This document shows positions 33,738-42,722 of a DNA stretch of 64,000 bases, one piece after another; position 1 is the stretch's first letter, and each line of letters opens with the position of its first letter. The stretch is from Wolfiporia cocos. Lineage: Eukaryota > Basidiomycota > Agaricomycetes > Polyporales > Phaeolaceae. The stretch is taken from the NCBI GenBank assembly GCA_029448655.1, contig JACCLO010000003.1, forward strand, positions 620,001-684,000. The letters run 5' to 3'. Under the pieces are notes generated by a model. That model was not told the DNA's origin and did not search any database. It saw only the letters and a list, made by a program, of their open reading frames with translations. The position numbers were made by a program, and so were the translations under genes.

Positions 33738-34437
33738 TGTCACAGATTTGGGACATGCCACTATTTTTCCCGTATTTTTACCTATTTATCTGGTATTTCT
33801 ACGACCTTGTAGACATTTACGCTGCTAAGCGCCCGTCTACACGTACACGCAACCAAACAACACGTACACAACGCGGTATACGTCAACCTGTCATAACAAC
33901 ACGTACATAATACGCCCGTACGCGTCAATGACTCAGCGGACTAACCTCCGGTGTCACGCGCCTTACTCATATCCCGATACCGGGCTATGTCAGTACAATT
34001 GGATAAGCGGCCCGCTCGTTATCACATGCCAATGCCCTTACGATTACTCATATCCCGATACCGGTATATAAGAATCACATGCATGGCTTACTAACGTAGC
34101 TACAGCCACTTCCACAACCTGGACCTACGGTCCAAACAAACGATCTTACTGGTGCGGCCATTACCGGCGCACATGGTCTATTGTAGTTTACGACTTAACC
34201 ATATTAGTTATGTCTGCGCACAGACCACCTTCATGTTTGGCTCCCTTACCGGTAACCAAACAAAGCATGTATATAAGTAGGGCTATCACTGCGGATAAGC
34301 CTTAGATTTGTTCTCTGCATTCGCACAGTTACATATCATCTCTGCTTGCGCCCACTAGCCTCCTCACCAACCTCCAGCAAACTCCTTCAAGTCGCTTGTT
34401 AGGTTATAGTGTGAGTCCCACAGTCTAGTCTGTGTCA
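33738..34437 (+). repeat. Element C 3' LTR
   Basis: 700 bp, matching 24441-25140 with about one difference by eye. It is followed by the right copy of TSD GATTA. Confidence 0.95.
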
Positions 34438-34442
34438 GATTA

Positions 34443-34750
34443 TTTCTTCTTTTCCGATGTTTCCTACGAGGAAGCGGACTTTTCGTTCCTTTCCTCCGTA
34501 TTGGACGGGGAGGTAGACTTCCCGATCTACCTGTCCGTCCTTGTTGGTGGTTCCATCGACGTTCCGGACGGTGATTGGGTTTCTTAGAGGTCGAGTCACG
34601 ATTCGGTGTCGAATGACAAGTTTTGAATGGATCAGGGAGGACATGGCTCCCGAGTCGATGAGGGCGTTTACTTTCACGGCTTTCTGCAGCTTCAGGGTTA
34701 CGGGGATAAACAGCGACCGGTCGCGTTCATACGAGGTAATTACATGAGCT
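34443..34750 (-). pseudogene. pol: Element B pol, protease segment
   Basis: It reads VITSYERDRSLFIPV then the protease active site NALIDSGAM, and NPITVRNVDGT up to GNIGKEEII, where Element C interrupts. The matching region of Element A continues directly into the dUTPase. The frame is -1 relative to gag (34785-36440), as in Element A. This suggests that Gag-Pol in this family is made by -1 frameshifting or an equivalent bypass. Confidence 0.85.
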
Positions 34751-34784
34751 GCGCTTTCGGGAGGTAAGACCGTGTGCTTCCTCC

Positions 34785-36440
34785 CTATTCGAAATCCTGG
34801 TTATCGAGAATCTGGGCAAGGAACGAGGGGTTCTTAGCTTTGAGAATCCTGATTGCGTTAACCGCTTCTTCTACTGCGGTGGCTCCATCGTCCTCGTCCT
34901 CGGTGTCTTCCTCTTCCGTGTGAGCGGCGGGGTTCCCCTCTTCTACGGCCTCTACCTTTCGAGCTTTGCCCTTCGCGGGGAACTTCTTCTTTCGCTTCGG
35001 GCAGTTGTTGGAGAGGTGGCCCTTCTCCTTACAATTGAAGCACCGCCCCTCAGTTTGGAGCTTGCGTCGCTCTTCTGTGGACATTCGGTCAACGTCCATT
35101 GCGTTTGGGTCTTTCATGGGAGTCGGCGTGGTTGGGGAGCTAGGTCCCTTGGGTCGCCACTGGGGTTTCTTCTTGGGGTCTCCTCGTCCTTTGATGAACG
35201 TGTTATAATTGTTCTCGTTGATGGATGCTTGTTTCATCCAGTCTGTGAGGGTTACGACGGGGGGAACAATATTTATGATGTGCGTAACGAGTGCGGGTCG
35301 GATGGCTCTCTTGTACAAGGTGACGAGGAGTGGGTTGCATTGTTGTCGGTCCAGTCCCATTTTCCCTACGAGGTTATCGAATTCAATATTGAAGTCGTCG
35401 ATGTTCTTCTTCTCCTGCCTGAGGTCGAAGAGATCGTCATTGGTTTTCTGTTTCTCTTCGATGGGCTCGAATGCGGCGTCGAACTCTGCACTGAACTGGA
35501 GTAGCGTGGGGAGGACGAATGCTCCTGTCGCCGGGTCTGTGTGTTTGGCGTAGTAGTTCTCGTTCTCCTTCCATTGGTCTACTCGGTCGCTTCCTCGAAT
35601 GTAGGACATGATGAAGAGGATTTTCTGATCGTCGGTCTGATAGTCTGCCGCGAACATGGTGAACCATGTGTTGCAATCATTCTTGAAGCGTTGTAGCTTC
35701 TTTCGTTCTCCCTTGAAGGGTTCGGGGGTGGCGAGCTTTATGCGGTTCCCTCGCCCTGGTGGGGCGAACTGCCCGCCCCATCCCGCGGGGTTCCCTCCAC
35801 CTGGGGGGCCTCCTCCGCCTGGTGGTCCTCCTCCTCCGCCTGGCGGTCCTCCTGGATTGCCTCCTGCGCCGCCTGCTGGATTACCGGTGCCGCCCGGGGG
35901 ACCTCCGCCCCCGGGGGGACCTCCCCCTCCAGGAATTCCTCCTCCTCCAGACGCTCCTGGTCCGGTGGGGTTTGTTCCGCTAGGATTTCCAGGTAGCGGA
36001 TTATTAACTGGCGGAGGGATATTGGCCACTCCCCCTGCGCCCTGGCCCGTGCCGCTGCTTCCCGGAACAGCACTTCCGCCCAAGGTTGTACCTCCCAGAC
36101 CCATGCTTCCTCCGGCAGGGTTGGGGTTCGTTGTCTGTCCTCCGAGTTGTCCATCGCCTGTTCGAGATATGGTGATGGTCGGTGTCATCAAGTTTGCGAC
36201 GTTTCCGAAGCGTTCGAAAGCGGCGCGCGTCTGCTCCCAGGGGTCGTTCGAGGATGGGGGTAACTGTACCCACGAGGGAATAAGTCTGTCTGGAGTCGGG
36301 ACGGTGAGATACCCTCCTTTCGTAAAGAACCCTGCGGGGGGATCTCTCCACTCGTGTTTGTCTTCGTAGTAGATGCGTCTGTATTCTTCGGGGAGCAGAT
36401 GGATCAACCGGTTTGGGAGATCCAGGTCAAAGCGTTGCAT
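34785..36440 (-). CDS. gag: Element B Gag
   Basis: 551 aa from ATG at 36440 (MQRFDLDLPNRLIHLLPEEY). After an N-terminal domain comes a Gly/Pro/Asn-rich low-complexity stretch (about residues 140-225, repeated GGGGPPGG units). The Ty3-type capsid follows (TPEPFKGERKKLQRFKNDCNTWF), then one zinc knuckle CFNCKEKGHLSNNC (about residue 467), then an acidic tail. It is homologous to Element A Gag (PEPF/PPDVF capsid start, GHMSRDC knuckle). The frame is intact. Confidence 0.92.
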   Translation of the reverse strand: MQRFDLDLPNRLIHLLPEEYRRIYYEDKHEWRDPPAGFFTKGGYLTVPTPDRLIPSWVQLPPSSNDPWEQTRAAFERFGNVANLMTPTITISRTGDGQLGGQTTNPNPAGGSMGLGGTTLGGSAVPGSSGTGQGAGGVANIPPPVNNPLPGNPSGTNPTGPGASGGGGIPGGGGPPGGGGPPGGTGNPAGGAGGNPGGPPGGGGGPPGGGGPPGGGNPAGWGGQFAPPGRGNRIKLATPEPFKGERKKLQRFKNDCNTWFTMFAADYQTDDQKILFIMSYIRGSDRVDQWKENENYYAKHTDPATGAFVLPTLLQFSAEFDAAFEPIEEKQKTNDDLFDLRQEKKNIDDFNIEFDNLVGKMGLDRQQCNPLLVTLYKRAIRPALVTHIINIVPPVVTLTDWMKQASINENNYNTFIKGRGDPKKKPQWRPKGPSSPTTPTPMKDPNAMDVDRMSTEERRKLQTEGRCFNCKEKGHLSNNCPKRKKKFPAKGKARKVEAVEEGNPAAHTEEEDTEDEDDGATAVEEAVNAIRILKAKNPSFLAQILDNQDFE

Positions 36441-36473
36441 GGACTTGCACTCTTGGTAAGTGAGTCTGTTAAG

Positions 36474-36484
36474 AGCTCGACCTT
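36474..36484 (-). promoter_or_regulatory. Element B self-complementary primer-binding site
   Basis: On the coding strand this reads AAGGTCGAGCT, one base after the 5' LTR. It is perfectly complementary to AGCTCGACCTT in the LTR (36651-36661), which lies 37 nt after the TATA box. Confidence 0.7.
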
Positions 36485-36485
36485 C

Positions 36486-37018
36486 TGTTACGGATCGAAT
36501 ACCCGTTCAGCTGAGATGTTAAGTCGAGTTACTCAGCGTATCGAGTAGTGTGCTACTCGTCGGACTCAGCAGAGTCAAGCGTCGATATACTGGCTGCAGA
36601 CTTAATTGCTTAAGTCTTTGAGAACGAGTATAGGATCCTTGTAATTCAACAAGGTCGAGCTGAGGAACTCGGCCAGTATTTACAACAGGGTCTTTATACT
36701 ACGATTCTGTAATCGGGGTCATAGTGTCCTTGGTACTGCTACCACTAAGTCCATAAGGTTAGTACGCTACGATAACTAAGCCGAAACGCTGCGGTTGAGC
36801 GCAACAATGGCTGAAACGTAGAAGCTCTGTAGATATACAAGAGATATCACCTAGAACCTGATACGCTATGAGACTAGGGGCGTAGGGTTGTTGTACATGA
36901 AACGAGGGTCGGTGGTTGAGCAGGGACCCTAAGAATAATCGGTCGATACAGCGGTTGCACGCTAAGTCCTCCTCTCCAGTGAGGCGTCAAAATATACGGA
37001 ATCATACGGACCGTAACA
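36486..37018 (-). repeat. Element B 5' LTR
   Basis: 533 bp and apparently identical to 19116-19648. It holds the coding-strand TATAAAG box at 36692-36698 and the predicted start at 36661. Confidence 0.95.
36651..36698 (-). promoter_or_regulatory. Element B core promoter and self-primer
   Basis: Coding-strand TATAAAG at 36698-36692, then AGCTCGACCTT at 36661-36651. The 37-nt spacing is usual for a TATA-driven start, and the 11-mer matches the primer site of the same element. Confidence 0.68.
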
Positions 37019-37818
37019 TTGGGCGCCTATACGATACCCCATATGGCAGGTACGCTACTGAACGCTGTGCCAGTGGAAGGTTATTTTGACACTCAATCCT
37101 ACTATAAATGTAGGTCTCAATGTTCCTTTTCATCAAGGAACAGCTGGAAATGATGTACTTCAAACTTTTGAAGTTATAGTGATGACTATCCTAGCAGTGG
37201 TAGGCCCCGGCTCGGCCCCGGCCTAGGCCGGGCCGAGCCGTGAGCCGTCAGTGAGGGCCCGGCCTGAGGCTTTGGAAAGCCGTGGGCCGTCCAAAGCCAG
37301 GCCAAAGCCGGGGCTTTTGGGCCGGGTCGGGCCCTGCACATCACTAGTTTCAGCCACTTCCCTGGACCTAGCAGATGACCTGTGCCTTCTTATCTCTGGA
37401 TCAGATGAGCTATCTTCCTGGGGAATGTTCTGGTTCTTGCATTTCCATGATGCCTGGTTTTGACGTGACTTGTCAGTGTCCTTTTCTTTTTGCTTACAGG
37501 TGCTCTTTGCTGAAGAGTGTTCAGAAGCCATATAGATCTGAATAGCTCAATAAAGTGGGTATCTGAGAAAGCAGGATGGAATGCAGAGGAAGTGCAGTGA
37601 AGCCACTGGACAAGTCCACAATGGAGCCTAAAACCTATGATGCACTGATACACCACAAACATGTTGGGGAGATGTCACATGAATGTGCTGATGAACACGT
37701 GAGTTTTCTGGTGCAAGTTCTCTAAGTCTAACCTTCCTTGCAGTCACTTGCTGCCACACTATTCTGAATTAGCTTCGTATGGACAGCTCATTCCCACCAG
37801 TATCTCTGGGCTACTATC

Positions 37819-39306
37819 ATGCTGGTGTGCTTTGCCTGTGGGTGGAAGGACTTCAGGGACTGGCATGCACTCAGCAGCCACTTAGGTCAATGCAAGCAGA
37901 ACCAGGTGTTCAGAGATGATACTTTGAGGATAAAGACTCAAAACAATGCAGAGAAACATAAGGGGAAGGAGGTAGAGAGAGCTTCAAAATATTTATGTGG
38001 GGAAGGCAATCTGGATGTGGTGGATGAGCGGCAGGAGCATCATGATCTGGAGCCTTATGAGCCAGTTTGTACCTTAGAATCCAATAGAATTATTCAAAAT
38101 TACAGCTGTGTACAGCCATTCCAATATAAAGATTTAGTTGCAGAAGAGGCTGTTGCAGGCCCCACTAGTAGCACTGCAATTAACATTTCGGAGGATGTGC
38201 CTTCCTCGGCAAGCCACTCTGGGCATGTGCACCATCCCCCTCGCTCTCTAGTCGACTTTCTACCATCTTCTCTTTCAGGCCTTCCCATGCATATCAAATG
38301 TCACTTCTCCACCCTGAAACCTCCCGTTATTCCATCACCTGAGCCGGAAACACATCCTGAGGCAGAGAATTCTGACTTTGATGGCCAGGAGCATGTGCCA
38401 CATATACCTACAACATATGATACAGAACCTAATACATTCAATGTGTTCCGATCATATCCTAAGAAGCCTAGGACTGCTCCTGCAGATAGAGAGGACTCTG
38501 ATATCATCTATGACAAGCCCATGCAATGAAGCCCTGATGGTGATACCCCTGATGGTGAAAGCTCTGACACAAGCCCTGCATATAACTCATACGAGCCATT
38601 TCTAAATGCAACATTATTCATGCTAATGGAATGGGTGAATAGAAGTTCAAATCTCAGGTCATCTAAACAGTTTGAAGCCCTCCTCCAAATCTTACTCCAC
38701 TCTGACTTTGACATACAGCATCGCATTGGTATTAATATTGCACGTGAAAGTGCTCGTCTTGATGAATTCAGAAAGACTAACAGAGCACTCAGATCAACAG
38801 ATGGGTGGATTGAGACTTCCGTGCATGTCCATGTGCCCAAGGAGGGCATTCACCATACATCAGAGGATCAAGCACCGATGTTTGAAGTCCACAACATCCA
38901 CTACTGTCCTCTCCTTGACATCATCATAGCTGCATTTCAGGGATCTGATGTGGATCGATATCACTGGGCGCCTCATAGGCAATTCTGGCATTGTCCAAAG
39001 ATAGATCAATCAAGGAGTGAGGATGACTCAGAAGCTGGTGATTCAGAAGCAGAGTATGAGGACATTCGAATATACTCTGAGCTCTTCAACAGCAATGCTA
39101 TGCTGGAGGAAGACACCAAGATTCAGGCTGTAGATCCACATCCTGATGATCCTGAGGGAACTGAAGCTGCCATGGTTCCCATAATGCTATGGTCTGACTC
39201 CACTCGTCTTGCCAGCTTTGGGTCAGCATCTTTGTGGCCAATCTATGCCTACTTTGGGAATCCTTCTGACACAAACTTACTTATATGTTTGTTGAGGCCT
39301 TTGTAG
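37819..39306 (+). pseudogene. Plavaka-type transposase, N-terminal half
   Basis: From ATG 37819 the product has a Cys/His finger (CFACGWKDFRDWHALSSHLGQC). A Pro/Ser/acidic linker follows, then EWVNRSSNLRSSKQFEALL, EVHNIHYCPLLDIIIAAFQG, YHWAPHRQFWHCPK and RIYSELFNSNAM. It finishes with MLWSDSTRLASFGSASLWPIYAYFGN, a hallmark of Plavaka transposases. One in-frame TGA at 38527 breaks it. Homology ends right after YFGN, and a foreign tail runs to 39306. The catalytic C-terminal part is missing. Interestingly, the other copy at 12242-16310 begins almost exactly where this one ends. Confidence 0.82.
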
Positions 39307-39430
39307 GACGTGTACAAGGGTTATAAGCAGAGGTAAGAAGCTACTAGCTTGGGGGGCTAATAGCAGTAGTCGATAGATGAACTAGTCTGAGTCCTAAGCA
39401 ACTCAAAGTACGGTATATATACACGTCTAG

Positions 39431-40695
39431 TGTTACGGATTGAATATCGGTTCAGCTGAAATAACTAAGTCGAGTTACTCAGCGTATTGAGTAGCACACT
39501 ACTCGTTGGACTCAGTGGAGTCGAGTGTCGATATACTAGCTGCAGGCTTAATTGCTCAAGCCTTTGAGAACAAGTATAAGATCCTTGTGATTCAACAAGG
39601 TCGAGCTGAGGAACTCGACCGGTATTTACAACAGGGTTTTATACTACGATTCTGTAACTGGGGTCATAGTGTCCTTGGTACTGCTACCACTATGTCACAA
39701 TCCTGTGACTTCCAATACCAAAGGGCGCAAGTCCTAGTGACGGTCGAGGATACAAGTCCAAGTCGTCTAAAAGGAGCCAATCCAACTGGAAAGGCTTTGA
39801 TGGCGCATAGTCTCATATAGCAAGGGAGTAGGAAGGGAAAAGGGAAATGCCCCTATCATTCATGGTTGAACGCTTAGATTGTTGAGTCTAGGGAATAAGC
39901 CCTAGACGCCTTTGTATTTATATACATGAGATAGCATGTACACTATTGGTAGGCAAGACCGCCCTAAACTAAGGTGGTCTGTGCATAGTAGGCTGAGTAA
40001 GCCTAATGGTGACATATGTTGTCATAATGGTGTGCTACCCTAAAGATAGCTCACTTGGATTGGTAATGGCCTTATCTATGTATGAATAGATCTATGAGGT
40101 CACTATGATATCAGTAATGACGCTGCCAGGTTGAGTCCAGGCTAATGATGTCACTATGATGTAGTTATGGTGCCTAGTAACGTCTAGGCTTAGATTGGAG
40201 AGATAGGGTCACCTGACAAGGCGCCTGTGATGGTACCTGGTGCCGCTATCTAATCTGAGAAGTTAGTGGATCATGTGACCTACTGAATTGAGGTCACATG
40301 ACTCGCTAACTTTTGGGAGGCAGTAGCACCTCTTGCAATACGCCTAAAGCGCAAGTATGGAGGTCAATAGACCAGGGGGGAAGGCTGCACGACTTTATTT
40401 ATCCGTGACACACTAAGTCCATAAGGTTAGTACGCTAAGATAACTAAGCTGAGACATTGCAGTTGAGCGCAACAGTGGCTGAAATGCAGGAGTCCTGTGG
40501 TTAGGCACAAGATATCAACTAGAACCTGATACACCGTGAGACTATGGGCATAGGGTTGTTGTACATGAAACGAGGGTCACTGATTAAGCAGGGATCCCTA
40601 GAAATGAGCGCACGGTACAGTGGTTGAATGCTAAGTCCCTCCTCCAGTGAGGCATCAATAAAAGATATTCAGATGTTTCTGTGCGGACCGTAACA
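39431..40695 (+). mobile_element. Solo LTR-B split by LTR-G
   Basis: TGTTACGGATT...GGACCGTAACA, interrupted at 39693-40410. Removing the insert restores GCTACCACTAAGTCC as in other LTR-B copies. The outer flanks TCTAG / AGTGC do not match, so it may mark a rearrangement between the Plavaka fragment and the gypsy fragment on its right. Confidence 0.88.
39693..40410 (-). mobile_element. Solo LTR-G, TSD CACTA
   Basis: TGTCACAAT...ATCCGTGACA, 718 bp, flanked by CACTA at 39688-39692 and 40411-40415, inside an LTR-B. A TATATAAAT on the minus strand near 39915 suggests minus orientation. No full element with these LTRs is in the window. Confidence 0.9.
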
Positions 40696-40877
40696 AGTGC
40701 ATCTTATGTACATGTGTTGCACCAAGGCAATATGAGCTACCCTAAAGTACTACGGCCCATGCATACATCGCAACCCATAACTACAGTACCACTAATGTAT
40801 CATAAACACTGAGTGAACCAGAAAACATACCATAAGGCTATCTGTCACGTGACTACCTACAGCACCAGGCCTCCATG

Positions 40878-41943
40878 TCAACTTGTGACATCATTGCCTG
40901 AGGGTTCTTGATTGTGGTTCTGATTGGGGAAGGCTGGTGGTGTGTACAGTAGTAGTAGTACTTCATTAAAGACTGGGTATATTCCACACATGTCTGCAGG
41001 TAGGTTTAAACAATTTGCCCCATGTCTAACCTTCTCATTGATCTTGCATGGTACATACCACTTTGAGTTGAGCTTCTTAGTTGGAGTACCCATGTTTATG
41101 TTTTGACCGTCGACCCAAACCATGTTGCCTGGTTTGTACCCTTGGGGGTCAGTTCGTTTCCAGTTGTAGCACTCCTTCATTTGAAGTTTGGCTCACTCAA
41201 GGTTCTTTGAGATGGCTTGGGATATGCTGCGCATGTGTTTGACCCAGTCCTTCACGCTTTCCATCCCCCCTTCTACTTCTGGTGCTTCTACCCCAGTAGA
41301 TGGATGGTAGCTGTGTGTAAGGTAAAAGGGGCTGTAGCCTGTGCTACTATGTACATGACATTTGTACATGAAGCTGGTTAATGGAAGTAAGTCCAGCCAG
41401 TTGGTTTGTGGGTGGAATGCTGTGGAGAGGTTTCCTTCTATGCCTAATCTATGGTGTACATCCTTGATGAATTCTGTTATGAGCTGTGGTCCTCTGTCAC
41501 TAGATACTTTCTTTGGTAGTCTGTGTTGTGTATATACTTTATCTATGAATATGTTTGCCCAGCCTTCGGCTGTTAGCTCAGTTGTTGTTGGTACAGCTAT
41601 ATAGTCCTTGGATTTCATATCTACAATTACAATGATGGCATCATGACCCTTGGATGTGGGGAGTCCCATGATCATGTCTACAGAAATGTTCTCCCAATTG
41701 TGTGTGGGTGTTGGATTTGGGTTGAGTGGTGCGGCTTATTTGGATCTGTTGGGCTTTGCTGCTTGACACTTGATGCAGGCTTTGATGTATTGGCAGATGT
41801 TGTTGCACATCTTTGGCCACCAATACATGTGGTGGACTGCCATATATGTGTTGTTTGTACCAGAGTGTCCAGCTGAAACAGTGTCGTGGAATGAGAAAAT
41901 GATTTTTCCCATTAGTTCTTTGTTTCTTGGTATAACCAGCTTC
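40878..41943 (-). pseudogene. Gypsy integrase fragment (D-like)
   Basis: Read on minus from 41943: the zinc-finger part HDTVSAGHSG...YWWPKM, then WENISVDMIMGLPTSKGHDAII, SDRGPQL and AFHPQTNW of the integrase core, then a GPY/F-like module (PGNMVWVDGQNI, KINEKV, YPVFNEVLL). It ends before a chromodomain. Stops and frame changes occur. It is close to Element D but in opposite orientation, and it is cut by the LTR-A-like sequence at 41944. Confidence 0.85.
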
Positions 41944-42674
41944 TGTTATGGGTCAAATACGGGTCAAATGCCCGTTTGTATATTCGATGTGTGAATATAG
42001 ATCATTCTTCTGCATGTAGTCCAGCAGACGAGTGCAAGGCAAATATATCTGTAAATGCCTTTGGGCCCTAAGTCAAAGACTCTAGGGGATCGTTCAATAT
42101 CCAATACACATTAGAGGATATAATCTGTTCGGTTCACAAGTCTAATAGGATATGAGACTTGCCTAAGTCCAAGAAGTCAAGTGTGCACTTCAAGGACTTA
42201 GTCGTTCGAGATCTTGGAGATACTGAGCATAGTTTCCTACATTTGAGAACGAGTATAAGACTTCTTGTTTGTACAACAAGGTCGAGCTGAAGAGCCTCGA
42301 CAATAAGTACATGAGTTTATATACTACGTTGGGTTTCAGGGGTCAAGTCTGTCCCAGATGACACTGATACTATCTATGCTATAGTATGAAATGTTTGATA
42401 GGTATGTAGTGATATATCTGAGATGATAGATAGAAATGATGAGTAGGGATGATGGCGGTTGAATGCCATCTATCAGCTACTAGAAGATGAACATGTAACG
42501 AGGGCAGAGTTGGATCTGCCAGAGTCGAAATGCGCCCTATATGCTAGTACAACTGGGGATGTGCCCAGTACAGTCACGAGTAGCCAGGGGGGTTGGTTGT
42601 GCAACAAGTCCCTGTATTGTATTCACCCAATGGTGAGTTCTGCCAGTGTTCGAAAAATCGGAATAACCATAACA
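41944..42674 (+). mobile_element. LTR-A-like solo LTR at a breakpoint
   Basis: TGTTATGGG...ACCATAACA, 731 bp, with a small tandem duplication near its start. The flanks GCTTC / CCGGC do not match. A minus-strand gypsy fragment lies to the left and the plus-strand Element D, without its own 5' LTR, lies to the right. This suggests recombination between two LTR-A insertions. Confidence 0.85.
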
Positions 42675-42722
42675 CCGGCAAGTATATCAACCAAATAAGT
42701 ATCAAACTATTTGGTCTTCAAT

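Larger units (their letters stand above)
24441..34437 (+). mobile_element. Element C: full-length gypsy chromovirus, TSD GATTA
   Basis: 9997 bp with 700-bp LTRs (24441-25140 and 33738-34437) that differ by about one base (TTCC versus TGCC near position 290). The flanks are GATTA at 24436-24440 and 34438-34442. The plus-strand coding order is an upstream ORF (26163-27086), gag (27188-29221) and pol (29163-33698). Pol order is protease, RT, RNase H, integrase, chromodomain, dUTPase. All three frames are open, so this copy may be competent. It sits inside pol of Element B. Confidence 0.97.
19116..37018 (-). mobile_element. Element B: full-length gypsy chromovirus, TSD TTGGG, split by Element C
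   Basis: The 533-bp LTRs at 19116-19648 and 36486-37018 look identical by eye. The flanks are TTGGG at 19111-19115 and 37019-37023. The element is on minus, with gag at 36440-34785, then protease, dUTPase, RT, RNase H, integrase and chromodomain, then an overlapping third ORF. Element C (24441-34437) inserted near the start of pol with TSD GATTA. Without C, Element B would be about 7.9 kb. Besides the insertion, pol carries one frameshifting deletion near 23340, so this copy cannot make a complete Pol. Confidence 0.96.
18684..37346. mobile_element. hAT-type MITE copy 1, TSD GTTTCAGC, split by Element B
   Basis: The MITE consists of 18684-19115 plus 37024-37346. The ends are TAGTGATGTGC / GCACATCACTA, flanked by a perfect 8-bp duplication GTTTCAGC (18676-18683 and 37347-37354). 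The subterminal regions are dense in GGCCCGGC / GCCGGGCC units. The middle (TTGAAGCC..., GCGCCTATACGATACCCCAT) matches MITE copy 2 at 60900-61507, which serves as the uninterrupted reference. Element B inserted into its centre. No transposase is encoded. Confidence 0.93.
18549..37531 (-). pseudogene. 103-codon Ser/Lys-rich ORF split by nested transposons
   Basis: The minus-strand ATG at 37531 opens a frame to 37347. If the MITE and its duplicated 8-mer are removed, the frame continues without a break at 18675 and ends at a stop at 18549-18551, 103 codons in all. The product is rich in Ser, Lys, Asp and Glu, with no recognised domain and no membrane segment. It lies divergently about 290 bp from the Plavaka N-terminal fragment (37819, plus), so it may belong to that transposon. 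It could also be chance, but a frame that stays open exactly across the excised insertion is suggestive. Confidence 0.4.

Noticed and set aside
35656..36369. Pro/Gly-rich 237-codon frame on plus.
   Set aside because: It is antisense to the low-complexity part of Element B gag, and the composition keeps the opposite strand open.
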